From the NCBI RefSeq assembly GCF_022180385.2, contig NZ_BQME02000002.1:2258501-2322500 (forward strand): 64,000 nucleotides of DNA, read 5' to 3'. The DNA is from Paenibacillus sp. L3-i20. GTDB lineage: Bacteria; Bacillota; Bacilli; Paenibacillales; Paenibacillaceae. Position 1 is the stretch's first letter. Every line of letters starts with the position of its first letter. The position numbers and the translations under genes were made by a program. Under the pieces are notes generated by a model. It made no database searches and was not told the DNA's origin. It worked only from the letters and a program-made list of their open reading frames with translations. This document shows, piece by piece, positions 24,719-33,567 of this stretch.

Positions 24719-25912
24719 TTACGCCACTGCTTTAATACGACTGAACTTTTTCATGGACAAGAACAAACTACCAGCTAGTACCACTGCTCCTAGTACATAT
24801 GGTGCATTAATATTTACATCGAACAATATTCCTGCCACAGCCGGACCGAATATGTTGCCAAGACTCATATACGCATTGTTCATTCCTGCTACGAAACCTT
24901 GTTCATTACCAGCAGACTTGGACAACAACGTGTTAATCGCAGGTCGCATAATTGCTGTTAATGTAAAGAAGAAGGTAGTTAGAATCATTACATAAATGAA
25001 GTTACCTGACACCAACATTAGCAATAGTGTTACTGACGATAATAGTAACGTCCAATTAATTAGCTTCTGCTCACCAAACTTATTAATAAGCTTGCCGATA
25101 TACAGAGCTTGAATAATCGTTCCCGCCAATGCACCAATCGTAATAACAATCGCTATTTGCTGGATCGTATATCCAAATTTCTCATCCACAAATAGTGGGA
25201 AGATCACTTCAAAATTAATTAGCCCGAACGTCAATGTGAAGATCAACACAAGCAATACGAAGTATGATGCTTTAAATGACTTAGCGAACTGCTTAACGAT
25301 ATTTTCACGCTTTTCCTTCTTGTTACGTGCGGCCATTCTTAATTCAAGAGACAGTGACTCTGGCACGAATAAGAGAGAGCCAATTGCCGCTAAAGCCCCC
25401 ACTGCTGCTGATACATAAAATGGTGCTCGAAGTCCAAGTTCTGCAAGAAATCCGCCTATCCCTGGACCAACTACAAAACCAAGGGACATCGCAGCCCCAA
25501 GCATGCCAAGCCCTTTACCACGATTTTCTTCTGTCGTTATATCTGCAACATAAGCAAGCATGGATGGTATCATTGCAGCTGCTCCAACGCCCCCGATAAA
25601 TCTGGAAAGATAGAGCCATGATACATGATCTGCTAGTGCAAATACTGTATTTGAGATTGTGAAGAGCGTAAGCCCCAGTACGATCATGATCTTCCGTCCA
25701 TACTTGTCCGATAGGTCTCCTGCAATTGGAGAGCAAATAAATTGCGTAATACCAAAGGCCGCAATTAAATATCCTGCTGTCTTGCCTCCTGCATTAAATT
25801 CCCTAAGAAACTCGGGAAGAACAGGAATTATGAGCCCTATTCCAAGCATAGCGATAAACATGTTAACCATTAACAGCATCATTCTGCTGTTATTTGTATT
25901 CTGTTTTGACAT
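24719..25912 (-). CDS. MFS multidrug efflux transporter (Bmr/NorA-like)
   Basis: 397 residues and 12 membrane helices. It matches Bmr/NorA along its length: motif A GDLSDKYGRKIMIVLG, motif C GFVVGPGIGGFLAE, and a C-terminal AGNEQGFVAGMNNAYMSLGN. Such pumps expel cationic and hydrophobic drugs using the proton gradient. It lies 48 bp after the LLM oxidoreductase gene on the same strand, probably in one transcript. No BmrR-type regulator is adjacent. Confidence 0.93.
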   Translation of the reverse strand: MSKQNTNNSRMMLLMVNMFIAMLGIGLIIPVLPEFLREFNAGGKTAGYLIAAFGITQFICSPIAGDLSDKYGRKIMIVLGLTLFTISNTVFALADHVSWLYLSRFIGGVGAAAMIPSMLAYVADITTEENRGKGLGMLGAAMSLGFVVGPGIGGFLAELGLRAPFYVSAAVGALAAIGSLLFVPESLSLELRMAARNKKEKRENIVKQFAKSFKASYFVLLVLIFTLTFGLINFEVIFPLFVDEKFGYTIQQIAIVITIGALAGTIIQALYIGKLINKFGEQKLINWTLLLSSVTLLLMLVSGNFIYVMILTTFFFTLTAIMRPAINTLLSKSAGNEQGFVAGMNNAYMSLGNIFGPAVAGILFDVNINAPYVLGAVVLAGSLFLSMKKFSRIKAVA

Positions 25913-25960
25913 TGAAGTAATCCATCCTATTCCAGTGAATGATTCTAATTAGTCTGTATT

Positions 25961-26998
25961 TCAAAGATTGGAAATAATTTCGTATGAACGGAGGCGAGCA
26001 GCATGATCAAAGATATGAGCAGCTACCATAACTTCATTGGCTCCGGTAGCTTCAATATAGGTTTCCAGCTTTTCTTTCACTGTAGCTGGGCTCCCTGCAA
26101 TAGATGAACCAAGTTGCTGTTGAAGCGCATATTTCTCTTGCTCCGTCCACAGACCATCCATACTGTGAACCGGAGGAGGCAGCGGAGCACGACGATTTCT
26201 AATAAACCCTAAAAAATACTGTTGCAGTGTTGTTGACAAATATGCCGCTTCTTCATCCGTATCAGCTGCTACAACGTTTACTGCGACCATAGCATATGGT
26301 TCGGAAAGCATAGCCGAAGGCTTGAAGCTGTTCCGATATAAATTCATAGCTGGTACGGTATACGTTGGAGAGAAGTGTCCCGCAAACGCAAATGGAAGTC
26401 CCAACTCAGCTGCTAGTCTAGCAGAGAAATCACTCGAACCGAGCAGCCAGATTGGTACATCTGCACCTTCGCCGGGGTATGCACGTACCGGCATTGCTGC
26501 TTCCGCTCCTGACGGATCTAAATAAGCGCGCAGTTGCTCTAATTGCTCTGGAAAATCGCCTCCGTTCCCGCCTCGTTGACCTCGAAGTGCTGCTGCTGTA
26601 AGCCCATCCGTACCAGGAGCTCGACCTAAACCTAAATCAATTCGCCCTGGATACAAGGCATCCAAAGTGCCGAACTGCTCTGCAATAACAAGGGGAGCAT
26701 GGTTAGGCAACATAATTCCACCCGCTCCGACGCGTATGGAGGAGGTTCCACCAGCTACATGTCCGATAACGACTGAAGTTGCAGAGCTTGCTATACTCGG
26801 AGAATTATGATGCTCTGCCAACCAGTAACGTGTATACCCTAAACGCTCCGCATGTTGAGCTAGATCTAACGTATTTCGCAGCGAGTCAGCAATGGTGCCT
26901 CCTTCTATAATAGGAGCAACATCAAGTACGGATAAAGGAACACCAAAAGTAGAGTGTGTTTTATTCGGTCGCACATAGGAATGTTGTTGGAAGGACAT
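25961..26998 (-). CDS. LLM-class flavin-dependent oxidoreductase
   Basis: 345 residues from ATG 26998, preceded by AGGCGGTG. It is a luciferase-like TIM barrel of the MsnO8 type: VPLSVLDVAPIIEGG, RYWLAEHHNSPSIASSA, RVGAGGIMLPNHAPLVIAEQ, GRIDLGLGRAPGTD and WLLGSSDFSARLAAELG. These enzymes use reduced flavin to oxygenate small substrates, often in xenobiotic or secondary metabolism. Its position before a drug-efflux gene suggests linked detoxification, which is inference. Confidence 0.93.
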   Translation of the reverse strand: MSFQQHSYVRPNKTHSTFGVPLSVLDVAPIIEGGTIADSLRNTLDLAQHAERLGYTRYWLAEHHNSPSIASSATSVVIGHVAGGTSSIRVGAGGIMLPNHAPLVIAEQFGTLDALYPGRIDLGLGRAPGTDGLTAAALRGQRGGNGGDFPEQLEQLRAYLDPSGAEAAMPVRAYPGEGADVPIWLLGSSDFSARLAAELGLPFAFAGHFSPTYTVPAMNLYRNSFKPSAMLSEPYAMVAVNVVAADTDEEAAYLSTTLQQYFLGFIRNRRAPLPPPVHSMDGLWTEQEKYALQQQLGSSIAGSPATVKEKLETYIEATGANEVMVAAHIFDHAARLRSYEIISNL

Positions 26999-27115
26999 TA
27001 GTTTCACCGCCTATGATTTTTGAAAAGTAATTACTGTAATTATATTTTATACAGTTTCAGAAGTCAAACCACAGTCGTAATCATAAGATAACTATTTTCC
27101 CCTTAATTATTGGCT

Positions 27116-27895
27116 CTATTCCGATGTATTGCTCGCAGTAATCCTATTTTTGAACAACCGAACACGATAAATCGATGCTGCAACAATGATACCTAGAATG
27201 ATGCCTGATAAAAGTGAAACAACACCCATACCAATATAATTTGTGCTCGTAGTCAATGAAAACTTTAATCCGACAACGATAACTGCTACTACAGCTACAG
27301 TAATCCAAAACAGAATTTTATCGCGCACGGATACACTGCAAGTATCTCCAGCTGGCTTTGTTCTTTTGAACAAAAGAAGTACGAAGATCGCTTGAATAGA
27401 CAAGCCTAACAAAGACAAGCCATGCTGGAAAAACTTGAATAGCGGATAACCTATAACCTCCAATTGCAGGAAGGTGCTCCTCATGACAAAATACCCTGTT
27501 AAATGTGTAAATCCATCGATAATGACATGTGAATAAAACCCGATTACAACGGAGATTATGAACACAATCCAATTACTAATCTTGTTCATTCGCCATGGGT
27601 AAGCACGAATTAACTGTTGTGCTCTCCGATCAATGCCAAGCCATGCAGGCATATGAGCAGCGATCGCTGACTTAACTAAATAATGAAATAGAAAGGCAAA
27701 TACAATACTTAACGGTATCGCTTGAAAAATTAAACCCATCGTCGAATGACCGATCGTTTGATAAGGTTCGAGTGCAATAAAATATTCGAAGTCTGGTGAC
27801 ATACTTCCAAGGACAATACCTGTCAAACTAATTGCTGTTGGCTTTACAACCTTAAGCGGTGCTGCATACAAGGGATGGGCAAAGGTGAATGGCAC
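27116..27895 (-). CDS. DUF4184 membrane protein
   Basis: 259 residues with seven or so membrane helices. It starts with the family block MPFTFAHPLYAAPLK, then GSMSPDFEYF and a central SHVIIDGFTH, giving His and Asp pairs characteristic of DUF4184, a family distantly like YdjM. GTG start with TTAGGAGCG upstream. Function unknown. Confidence 0.88.
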   Translation of the reverse strand: MPFTFAHPLYAAPLKVVKPTAISLTGIVLGSMSPDFEYFIALEPYQTIGHSTMGLIFQAIPLSIVFAFLFHYLVKSAIAAHMPAWLGIDRRAQQLIRAYPWRMNKISNWIVFIISVVIGFYSHVIIDGFTHLTGYFVMRSTFLQLEVIGYPLFKFFQHGLSLLGLSIQAIFVLLLFKRTKPAGDTCSVSVRDKILFWITVAVVAVIVVGLKFSLTTSTNYIGMGVVSLLSGIILGIIVAASIYRVRLFKNRITASNTSE

Positions 27896-28140
27896 TTTTA
27901 GCGCTCCTAACTTTCATATTTTAACGGTTCACTTCCGATACTTCTCACTACATTCTTCACCTTACTATGGACGTGTACCTTTGCGATTTGGTTACAACAT
28001 AAATAATTTACGTATTAATCTCCGATCCTTTTTGCAAATAACTGATATCAACACAAATACTGTATTATAATGAAGCTTACTGTAGTTTACTAACCTTCGC
28101 TTAAGAAGGGATATTTTTTAGAGCAAGGAGTACTGGTGCC

Positions 28141-31100
28141 ATGGGATATCAACTAACGGAGCGGATAATTAAGCTGCTTTGCGGACCGGATAACTACGAA
28201 CGTGGTCAAGCCTATTGGCGTGACGGAAAAGTAACTTGCAGCCGTACCCACAAGGATCGAGAACAATATACCGCTACTATTACTAGCAACAAAAGCTATT
28301 TCGTCAGCATTGAAATAGATAATAATAACGACATAGATGCGGAGTGTTCATGTTTAGCCTTTTACGCTGACAATTATTATTGCAAGCACGTAGCCGCTAG
28401 CTTATTGTGTCTGCACCATGAGCAGCACGGAGACAATAGACGGCCAATCAAATCATATAGCTTGGATCTCGGTAGCAATAATTATGAAAGAAATTCTGAT
28501 CAACAAATTGTAGATAATTTGCTAAACCTATTTTATGAAAAACCTAAGAGGCCGATCAGCACCGGTGTTCTGCAAGATAATCGAGAATTGTTGAACGTAG
28601 AGTTCGCTTGTCAACTTGTTCCTTATGGTTATCGTAAGCATAGAATTGGAATCGAATTGAAATTAGGTACCCAGCGTTTATATATCGTGCAAAAGATAGT
28701 CGATGTTCTTGAGCATATCCAGCTCGGGAAACCCTATTTTTTCTCCAAGCTATTTACGTATAACCCTGAGTCGCAGCGTATAAGTGCCGAGGATGATGCT
28801 ATCATCAAACGGTTAATTAAAATTTGTACACAAGAGCAATCATTCAAAGAAACGATGCTGCACAGTGCTACTGATTCCGTTCGCTCTGCTGCTAATGAAA
28901 GATTACTTATAATCCCGCCCTATGCATGGGAAGAGCTGTTACCCCACCTTCAGAAAACATCCAATGTCGTTATTGTACTGAATGAGATTCGCAGTAGGCG
29001 TAACGTAGCAACACGTTTCGAAGGTCTAGTTGTAACGGGAGAAAAGCTCCCGCTTCGTTTCTCATTTGATCGTGATGAGTCAGGCATAGGATATACCCTT
29101 ACTGCACACGGAATCCATGAACTTACTGTTATTGATGCGTATGGCATGGCATTCAGAGAAGGGAAGCTTTATCACGTAACTGATCGTATGCTTAAGCAAT
29201 TCGCTAATTTAAAGCAATTATTTGCTGGTGAGCTTGACAATACTGAACGAACTTCTCTTCATATACCACCTAATCAAATGGAAGCCTTTATGGAGCGAGT
29301 TGTTCCTGGTCTAATGAAGCTTGGAATCGTAGAATTATCTGAAGCTATTTCGGGTCAAGTACATTACCAGCCACTTAAAGCAAGAATGTATTTAGATCGC
29401 TTACGTGATCGATTGCTCGCAGGATTAGAATTTCAGTATGGCGATATCATTATCAATCCATTAGAAGCGGTGGACAAGCATAGAGGAACAGATCGTATCC
29501 TGATGAGAGATGGTGAACGAGAACGACAAATATTAGCTATGCTGGACGATGATCGTTACGGTAAAACCGAAGGCGGCTATATCATTGAGAGCGATGATGC
29601 AGAATACGAATTTCTACATCACCTAGTGCCTCAGCTTGAGAAACTATTAGACATCTATGCTACTTCAGCCGTCAAGCTTCGACTCGCTACAGAACATGTT
29701 CCTCCCAAACTGTCCATTACATGGGATGATCGAACAGATTGGCTGGAGTTTAAATTTGAACTAGATGGTATTCCAGACAAAGAAATTAAGAAACTTGTAC
29801 AAGCGATCGATGAGAAACGACAATACTACAAGCTTCCGAATGGGGCATTAATGCCGCTTGATAGTGCAGCCTTTCAAGCAGTCATTCGCGTTATGAATGG
29901 CGTTGGTCTTCACAATCTCGCACTGCATGATGACTCTATTCGATTGCCTGCCTTTAGAGCGCTGGCACTTGTAGACGTGCCGATACAGCAAGGTACAATT
30001 AAACTCGGCAAGTCTTTAAGAGAACTGCTCGATAATATGAAAAATCCAGAAAATCTTGATTTTCCACTTCCCGTAGGGATGCCATCCATATTACGAGATT
30101 ATCAAAAGTTCGGCTATCAATGGATGAAGACACTTGCTTATTATCGATTTGGCGGAATTCTCGCAGATGATATGGGGCTCGGCAAAACAATTCAAAGTAT
30201 CGCATTTCTATTATCTGTTCTTCCATCTATTAGAGAACAAGGTTTGCCTGCTTTAATTGTTGCTCCTTCATCGCTTATGTACAATTGGCGTAATGAACTT
30301 AAAAAATTCGCACCACAAATAAAAGTTGTCATCGCAGATGGAAATAAGGAAATAAGGAAAGATGTACTAGACGGTGACAATAAGGAACTTCCTGATGTCA
30401 TTATTACTTCCTATCCTCTGCTCAGGAAGGATGTAGCGACGTACACATCACAGATCTTTCATACTCTTATATTGGATGAAGCACAAGCATTCAAAAACTA
30501 TACAACACAAACGGCGCAAATCGTCAGATCACTTAAGGCAGAGTTCCGCTTTGCACTAACAGGTACTCCAATTGAAAATCGGCTTGAAGAGCTTTGGTCT
30601 ATTTTTAACGCCGTTTTCCCACAACTATTTCTGGATCGGAAAGCGTTCGGTGAGCTGACCAAGGAAACGATTGCGAAGCGCAGCCGTCCTTTCTTACTTC
30701 GACGCTTGAAGTCGGATGTATTAAAGGAGTTGCCAGAAAAGATTGAAACACTGCAAGCATCAGAGCTTCTGGATGATCAGAAGAAACTATATGCTGCTTA
30801 TTTGGCCAAGCTACAGGAGGATTCACTAAAACATTTAGACAGTGGTGACTTCGGCAAAGAACGTATCAAAATATTAGCTGGAATAACGAGGCTTCGCCAG
30901 CTTTGCTGTCACCCGTCCCTATTTGTCGAGGATTATAAAGGAAGCTCAGCAAAGTTCGAGCAGCTGTTTGAGATTATTGAGGAATGTCGCAGTACGGGTA
31001 AACGGATGCTTATCTTTTCTCAGTTCACCGAGATGCTTGGGTTAATTGGGCGTGAGCTTGGCTATCAAAGTATTCCTTTCTTCTATCTAGATGGGAGTAC

Positions 31101-31467
31101 ACCAGCTTCTGAACGTGTTGAGCTATGTAATCGATTCAATGACGGTGAACGAGAACTATTCCTGCTTTCGCTTAAAGCTGGTGGTACTGGTCTAAATCTC
31201 ACAGGAGCAGATACTGTTATTTTGTACGATTTGTGGTGGAACCCGGCCGTTGAGCAGCAAGCGGCGGATCGTGCCCACCGCATTGGACAACGCAACGTTG
31301 TTCAGGTCATTCGTCTAGTTGCGCAGGGGACAGTAGAGGATAAGATGTATGCACTCCAACAACGCAAAATGAATCTTATCGATGAAATTATTAAGCCCGG
31401 CAACGAGGCATTGTCGTCCCTGTCGGAGCAAGATATTCGTGAAATTTTATCGTTAAATGGGACATAG
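28141..31467 (+). CDS. SWIM zinc-finger SNF2-family ATPase
   Basis: 1108 residues. An N-terminal SWIM zinc finger at about residues 69-90 (CSCLAFYADNYYCKHVAAS) is followed by the bacterial SNF2-associated region to about 640. The SNF2 motor then shows motif I DDMGLGKT (about 675), Ia APSSLMYNW, II DEAQAFKN (about 778), III LTGTPIENR, and the C-terminal lobe with LKAGGTGLNLTGAD and VI QQAADRAHRIGQ (about 1040). These proteins translocate on duplex DNA and remodel bound proteins such as RNA polymerase. AAGGAG lies upstream of ATG. Large, intact, monocistronic; no methylase or nuclease partner is adjacent. Confidence 0.94.
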   Translation: MGYQLTERIIKLLCGPDNYERGQAYWRDGKVTCSRTHKDREQYTATITSNKSYFVSIEIDNNNDIDAECSCLAFYADNYYCKHVAASLLCLHHEQHGDNRRPIKSYSLDLGSNNYERNSDQQIVDNLLNLFYEKPKRPISTGVLQDNRELLNVEFACQLVPYGYRKHRIGIELKLGTQRLYIVQKIVDVLEHIQLGKPYFFSKLFTYNPESQRISAEDDAIIKRLIKICTQEQSFKETMLHSATDSVRSAANERLLIIPPYAWEELLPHLQKTSNVVIVLNEIRSRRNVATRFEGLVVTGEKLPLRFSFDRDESGIGYTLTAHGIHELTVIDAYGMAFREGKLYHVTDRMLKQFANLKQLFAGELDNTERTSLHIPPNQMEAFMERVVPGLMKLGIVELSEAISGQVHYQPLKARMYLDRLRDRLLAGLEFQYGDIIINPLEAVDKHRGTDRILMRDGERERQILAMLDDDRYGKTEGGYIIESDDAEYEFLHHLVPQLEKLLDIYATSAVKLRLATEHVPPKLSITWDDRTDWLEFKFELDGIPDKEIKKLVQAIDEKRQYYKLPNGALMPLDSAAFQAVIRVMNGVGLHNLALHDDSIRLPAFRALALVDVPIQQGTIKLGKSLRELLDNMKNPENLDFPLPVGMPSILRDYQKFGYQWMKTLAYYRFGGILADDMGLGKTIQSIAFLLSVLPSIREQGLPALIVAPSSLMYNWRNELKKFAPQIKVVIADGNKEIRKDVLDGDNKELPDVIITSYPLLRKDVATYTSQIFHTLILDEAQAFKNYTTQTAQIVRSLKAEFRFALTGTPIENRLEELWSIFNAVFPQLFLDRKAFGELTKETIAKRSRPFLLRRLKSDVLKELPEKIETLQASELLDDQKKLYAAYLAKLQEDSLKHLDSGDFGKERIKILAGITRLRQLCCHPSLFVEDYKGSSAKFEQLFEIIEECRSTGKRMLIFSQFTEMLGLIGRELGYQSIPFFYLDGSTPASERVELCNRFNDGERELFLLSLKAGGTGLNLTGADTVILYDLWWNPAVEQQAADRAHRIGQRNVVQVIRLVAQGTVEDKMYALQQRKMNLIDEIIKPGNEALSSLSEQDIREILSLNGT

Positions 31468-31490
31468 AGAACTATCATTGAAACGCGCAC

Positions 31491-31539
31491 AAAAAAGTCA
31501 TTGTTTTGTTGCATTGAGCAACAGAACAGCGACTTTTTT
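31491..31539. terminator. Bidirectional terminator
   Basis: AAAAAAGTC and GTTTTGTTGC pair with GCAACAGAAC and GACTTTTTT between the convergent SNF2 and RpiR genes. Confidence 0.85.
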
Positions 31540-31577
31540 GTTGTTTATAAACCGCTACTAAGTGATTTTCCCCTTGC

Positions 31578-32432
31578 CTATATCCGTTTCACCGTAATAG
31601 CCTCGCGTATTTTCATCATAGCATCCTTACCTTCTTTGCCCCGCTTCAGCAAAATATTAACGTATAACACATCAACTAAAGTAAGCTGTGCGATTCGTGA
31701 AGACAGCGCTTCTGATCGATAATCTGTTTCCTCACTCACAGTATAAAGTGGAATTTGAACAGAAGAACTAAGTGGTGACTTAGCAAGATTAGTGATAGCA
31801 ATCGTTTTGGCACCTGTTGATTTTACGATGTCCAAAATATGAAGGATGTCTTTGGATGAGCCTGAATGAGAAATGAGCACCACACAATCTCGCTCCGTCA
31901 ACTGCGACGCAGCCATTAGCTGAAAGTGAGTATCGATCACTGCTTGTACCTTTAATCCTGTTCGCATCAGTTTATGGTATGCGTCCATGGCGATAACACT
32001 TGATCCGCCGCTGCCAAAAAAATGAATAGATTCTGCCCCAAGCATCATGTCAACCGCCTGCTGCAGATGCTCCTCGTTAAACACGGCTAACGTATCCTCT
32101 ATCGTCTTGATATTGGCTCTACACACTTTGGAAGCAATCGTATCAACTGAGTCTCCCGCATTTACTCGCTCATGGATATCTTGCATAGGTGAAATCACTT
32201 CTGAAGCAAGAGCGATCTTCATCGCTTGATAGCCCTTATAGCCAATTCTAGTACAGAAGCGGAATACTGATGAATCAGCTACGTTTAAATCTTCTGCCAG
32301 TTGGTTAATAGAAGAGTGAATAATTTTATTAGGATTCAGCAAAATATAATCAGCAATTTTCCGCTCTGTGGCACTGAAATTAGGGTACAACTTCCGTATC
32401 GTAACCAAGCAAGCTTGATGACTCATTTCCAT
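31578..32432 (-). CDS. MurR/RpiR-family transcriptional regulator
   Basis: 284 residues. The N-terminal RpiR helix-turn-helix has LAEDLNVADSSVFRFCTRIGY. A C-terminal SIS (sugar-isomerase) domain follows with FFGSGGSSVIAMDAYHKLMR and VVLISHSGSSKDILHIL, which binds phosphosugars. Divergent from the 6-phosphogluconate dehydrogenase/gluconokinase genes, it most likely senses 6-phosphogluconate or a related phosphosugar and represses both directions. The RBS GAGAGGA is before ATG. Confidence 0.94.
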   Translation of the reverse strand: MEMSHQACLVTIRKLYPNFSATERKIADYILLNPNKIIHSSINQLAEDLNVADSSVFRFCTRIGYKGYQAMKIALASEVISPMQDIHERVNAGDSVDTIASKVCRANIKTIEDTLAVFNEEHLQQAVDMMLGAESIHFFGSGGSSVIAMDAYHKLMRTGLKVQAVIDTHFQLMAASQLTERDCVVLISHSGSSKDILHILDIVKSTGAKTIAITNLAKSPLSSSVQIPLYTVSEETDYRSEALSSRIAQLTLVDVLYVNILLKRGKEGKDAMMKIREAITVKRI

Positions 32433-32480
32433 CGATTCCTCTCCTAGACGACTTTGATATATTATACTCCAAATCGGCTT

Positions 32481-32533
32481 GGAAAAAATATTTTTCTAAC
32501 AACTATTGCGGAAAGAAATTTTTTTCATATAAT
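32481..32533. promoter_or_regulatory. Two candidate RpiR operators and the gnd promoter
   Basis: Two related near-palindromes, GGAAAAAATATTTTTC (32481-32496) and GGAAAGAAATTTTTTTC (32510-32526), have centres about 30 bp apart (three helical turns). The second fills the spacer of a promoter, TTGCGG (32506-32511)/TATAAT (32528-32533). The first lies by the -35 region of the leftward regulator gene, whose -10 is TATAAT at 32461-32466. Confidence 0.6.
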
Positions 32534-32578
32534 TAAGCTATAACGAAAATTTATTCCTTACTATGATAGGAGACCAAC

Positions 32579-33475
32579 ATGCAAATAGGAATGATCGGCT
32601 TAGGAAAAATGGGATATCAACTTACACTTAATTTGCTTGATAACGGATTTGAAGTTGTCGCTAATGATGTAGATCCAGCGTCCGTGAAAAAAATTTCCAC
32701 TGAAGGCGCAGAGCCAGCAGAATCAATTGAGGTACTGATCAGTAAACTTGCAAAGCCGAGAACGGTTTGGATGATGGTGCCAGCAGGTGAAATAACAGAA
32801 TCCGTGTTTCAACAGGTACTTGGCCTATTGGAAGAGGGAGATCGCGTAATCGATGGCGGGAATGCACATTATCGCGATTCAGTTAGACGCAATGAATTGT
32901 GCAAGGAACGCGGTATTTTCTTCTTTGATTGCGGAACTAGCGGTGGTGTAGACGGTGCTAGAAATGGCGCTTGCGCCATGATCGGCGGAGATAAGGAAGA
33001 GTTCACTAAAATAGAATCGATCTTCAAATCTCTTACTGTAGAGAACGGTTACCTGTATGCTGGTGAACCTGGAAGTGGACATTTCCTGAAAATGATTCAT
33101 AACGGAATTGAATACGGCATGATGCAATCCATTGCAGAAGGCTTTGAACTTCTAGAGAAAAGTCCTTTCAATTACGATTACGAGCAAGTAGCTCGCGTGT
33201 GGAACAATGGCTCAGTTATCCGTTCATGGCTGATGGAGCTTACGCAAAATGCATTTTCAAAGGACAGCAAACTGGATGGAATTAAGGGTGTTATGCACTC
33301 TTCTGGCGAAGGCAAATGGACAGTTGAAACAGCTCTTGACCTAAATGCTGCTGCACCTGTAATCGCACTATCTCTAATGATGCGTTACCGTTCCCTTGAA
33401 GATGATACCTTTACTGGTAAAGTTGTAGCTGCATTGCGCAATGAATTCGGCGGTCATGCTGTAGAGAAGAAGTAA
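32579..33475 (+). CDS. gnd: 6-phosphogluconate dehydrogenase, decarboxylating (short YqeC/GndA-type)
   Basis: 298 residues, the short single-domain-extension type, oxidatively decarboxylating 6-phosphogluconate to ribulose 5-phosphate. Motifs: Rossmann GLGKMGYQL, VIDGGNAHYRDS, DCGTSGGVDGARNGACAMIGG and GSGHFLKMIHNGIEYG (catalytic Lys and Asn). The long pentose-phosphate enzymes have about 470 residues. AGGAG lies before ATG. It is first in a two-gene gluconate unit with gluconokinase 92 bp downstream. Confidence 0.95.
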   Translation: MQIGMIGLGKMGYQLTLNLLDNGFEVVANDVDPASVKKISTEGAEPAESIEVLISKLAKPRTVWMMVPAGEITESVFQQVLGLLEEGDRVIDGGNAHYRDSVRRNELCKERGIFFFDCGTSGGVDGARNGACAMIGGDKEEFTKIESIFKSLTVENGYLYAGEPGSGHFLKMIHNGIEYGMMQSIAEGFELLEKSPFNYDYEQVARVWNNGSVIRSWLMELTQNAFSKDSKLDGIKGVMHSSGEGKWTVETALDLNAAAPVIALSLMMRYRSLEDDTFTGKVVAALRNEFGGHAVEKK

Positions 33476-33567
33476 TTTATAAGTTCAGTGAAATTAAATC
33501 GTACTATTTTCTGGAAAGGGACGACCTTATGGTTCTCCCTTTTCTCCAATGTATGGGAGGTAAAACG

